DNA of 5,091 bases from Methanobacteriota archaeon (GTDB lineage: Archaea > Halobacteriota > Methanosarcinia > Methanosarcinales > Methanosarcinaceae). The stretch is taken from contig JAUPKV010000380.1 of NCBI GenBank assembly GCA_030837265.1, positions 1 to 5,091 on the forward strand, in the 5' to 3' direction. The translations under genes were made by a program, and so were the position numbers. The notes under the pieces were generated by a model. It did no database searches and was not told the DNA's origin. It was given only the letters and a program-made list of their open reading frames with translations. Positions 4,926 through 5,091 of this stretch are shown here, piece after piece; the stretch's first letter is position 1, and each line of letters begins with the position of its first letter.

Positions 4926-5088
4926 CTATGCAACTTCTTTATCTACGTCCTTTGAAGTGTAAATCTCCGATTTTGATTGTCTTTTTGCACCGTTTATAGC
5001 TTTGAAAACGTTTTGAAGGTGCTGTTTTTCATCGAAAACTCCGTACTCATCGGCTTGCGTGTAATGAAAAATTTCTCACGTCGGGCAT
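4926..5088 (-). pseudogene. C-terminal fragment of an unrecognised gene, broken at the window edge
   Basis: On the minus strand an open frame runs from 5075 to the TAG at 4926-4928 and reads EIFHYTQADEYGVFDEKQHL, then QNVFKAINGAKRQSKSEIYT and SKDVDKEVA (49 residues). Its composition is that of a real protein C-terminus. Directly upstream the frame is stopped (TGA 5076-5078, TAA 5088-5090), but another frame reads MPDVR (5074-5088), and joining them as MPDVR-EIFHYTQ gives a natural continuation. This suggests a two-base loss near 5075. I do not recognise the family. The gene continues beyond the right edge or begins at the ATG at 5086-5088; there is no way to tell from here. The 117 nt to the regulator start hold no gene, only a small hairpin, GTTTCA/TGAAAC (4910-4926), at the stop codon. 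Confidence 0.4.
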
Positions 5089-5091
5089 TAT

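Noticed and set aside
1..5091. CRISPR array, tRNA or rRNA genes
   Set aside because: I saw no regularly spaced repeats, no cloverleaf-like sequence with a CCA-type end or conserved T-arm, and no rRNA-like tract on either strand.

Overview
The window looks like chromosomal DNA from a methanogenic archaeon of the Methanosarcina type. Three things suggest this: tandem small single-domain TRAM proteins, a small methanogen-type winged-helix regulator, and AT-rich, gene-sparse spacers with TATA-like elements. The genus is an inference, not a proof.

Layout. From 1 to 1293 (+) lies the broken motor part of a type I restriction subunit HsdR: Walker A through helicase motif VI, with a stop at 7-9 and an early end. 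At 1367-1561 (-) is an intact YwbE-family gene with its own TATA box. Beyond its promoter, about 1597-1883 (+) is a decayed bacteriohemerythrin gene with a frameshift and mutated iron ligands. A small cysteine-containing protein of unknown function follows at 2082-2336 (+), then a hairpin at 2383-2402. A C-terminal remnant of an unrecognised gene sits at 2466-2636 (-). A heavily degraded left end of an IS3-like element probably occupies 2699-2952 (+).

From 2983 to 3684 (+) are three tandem TRAM-domain genes. The first is shortened at its C-terminus; the second and third are full length and share a leader. They end at a stem-loop terminator (3712-3752). After a spacer with no clear gene, 4012-4265 (+) is a CocE/NonD-type hydrolase fragment with two frameshifts. 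An intact winged-helix regulator lies at 4410-4808 (-), and another broken C-terminal fragment (-) reaches the right edge.

How it fits together. This is mostly a decay zone: at least five gene or transposon remnants surround six short intact or near-intact genes. The only obvious functional unit is the TRAM cluster, whose relatives in methanogens act as small RNA-binding, cold-responsive proteins. I see no operon linking the other genes, and no tRNA, rRNA or CRISPR array. I did not find a convincing new defence or metabolic system; the most informative signals are the TRAM amplification and the pattern of gene death.
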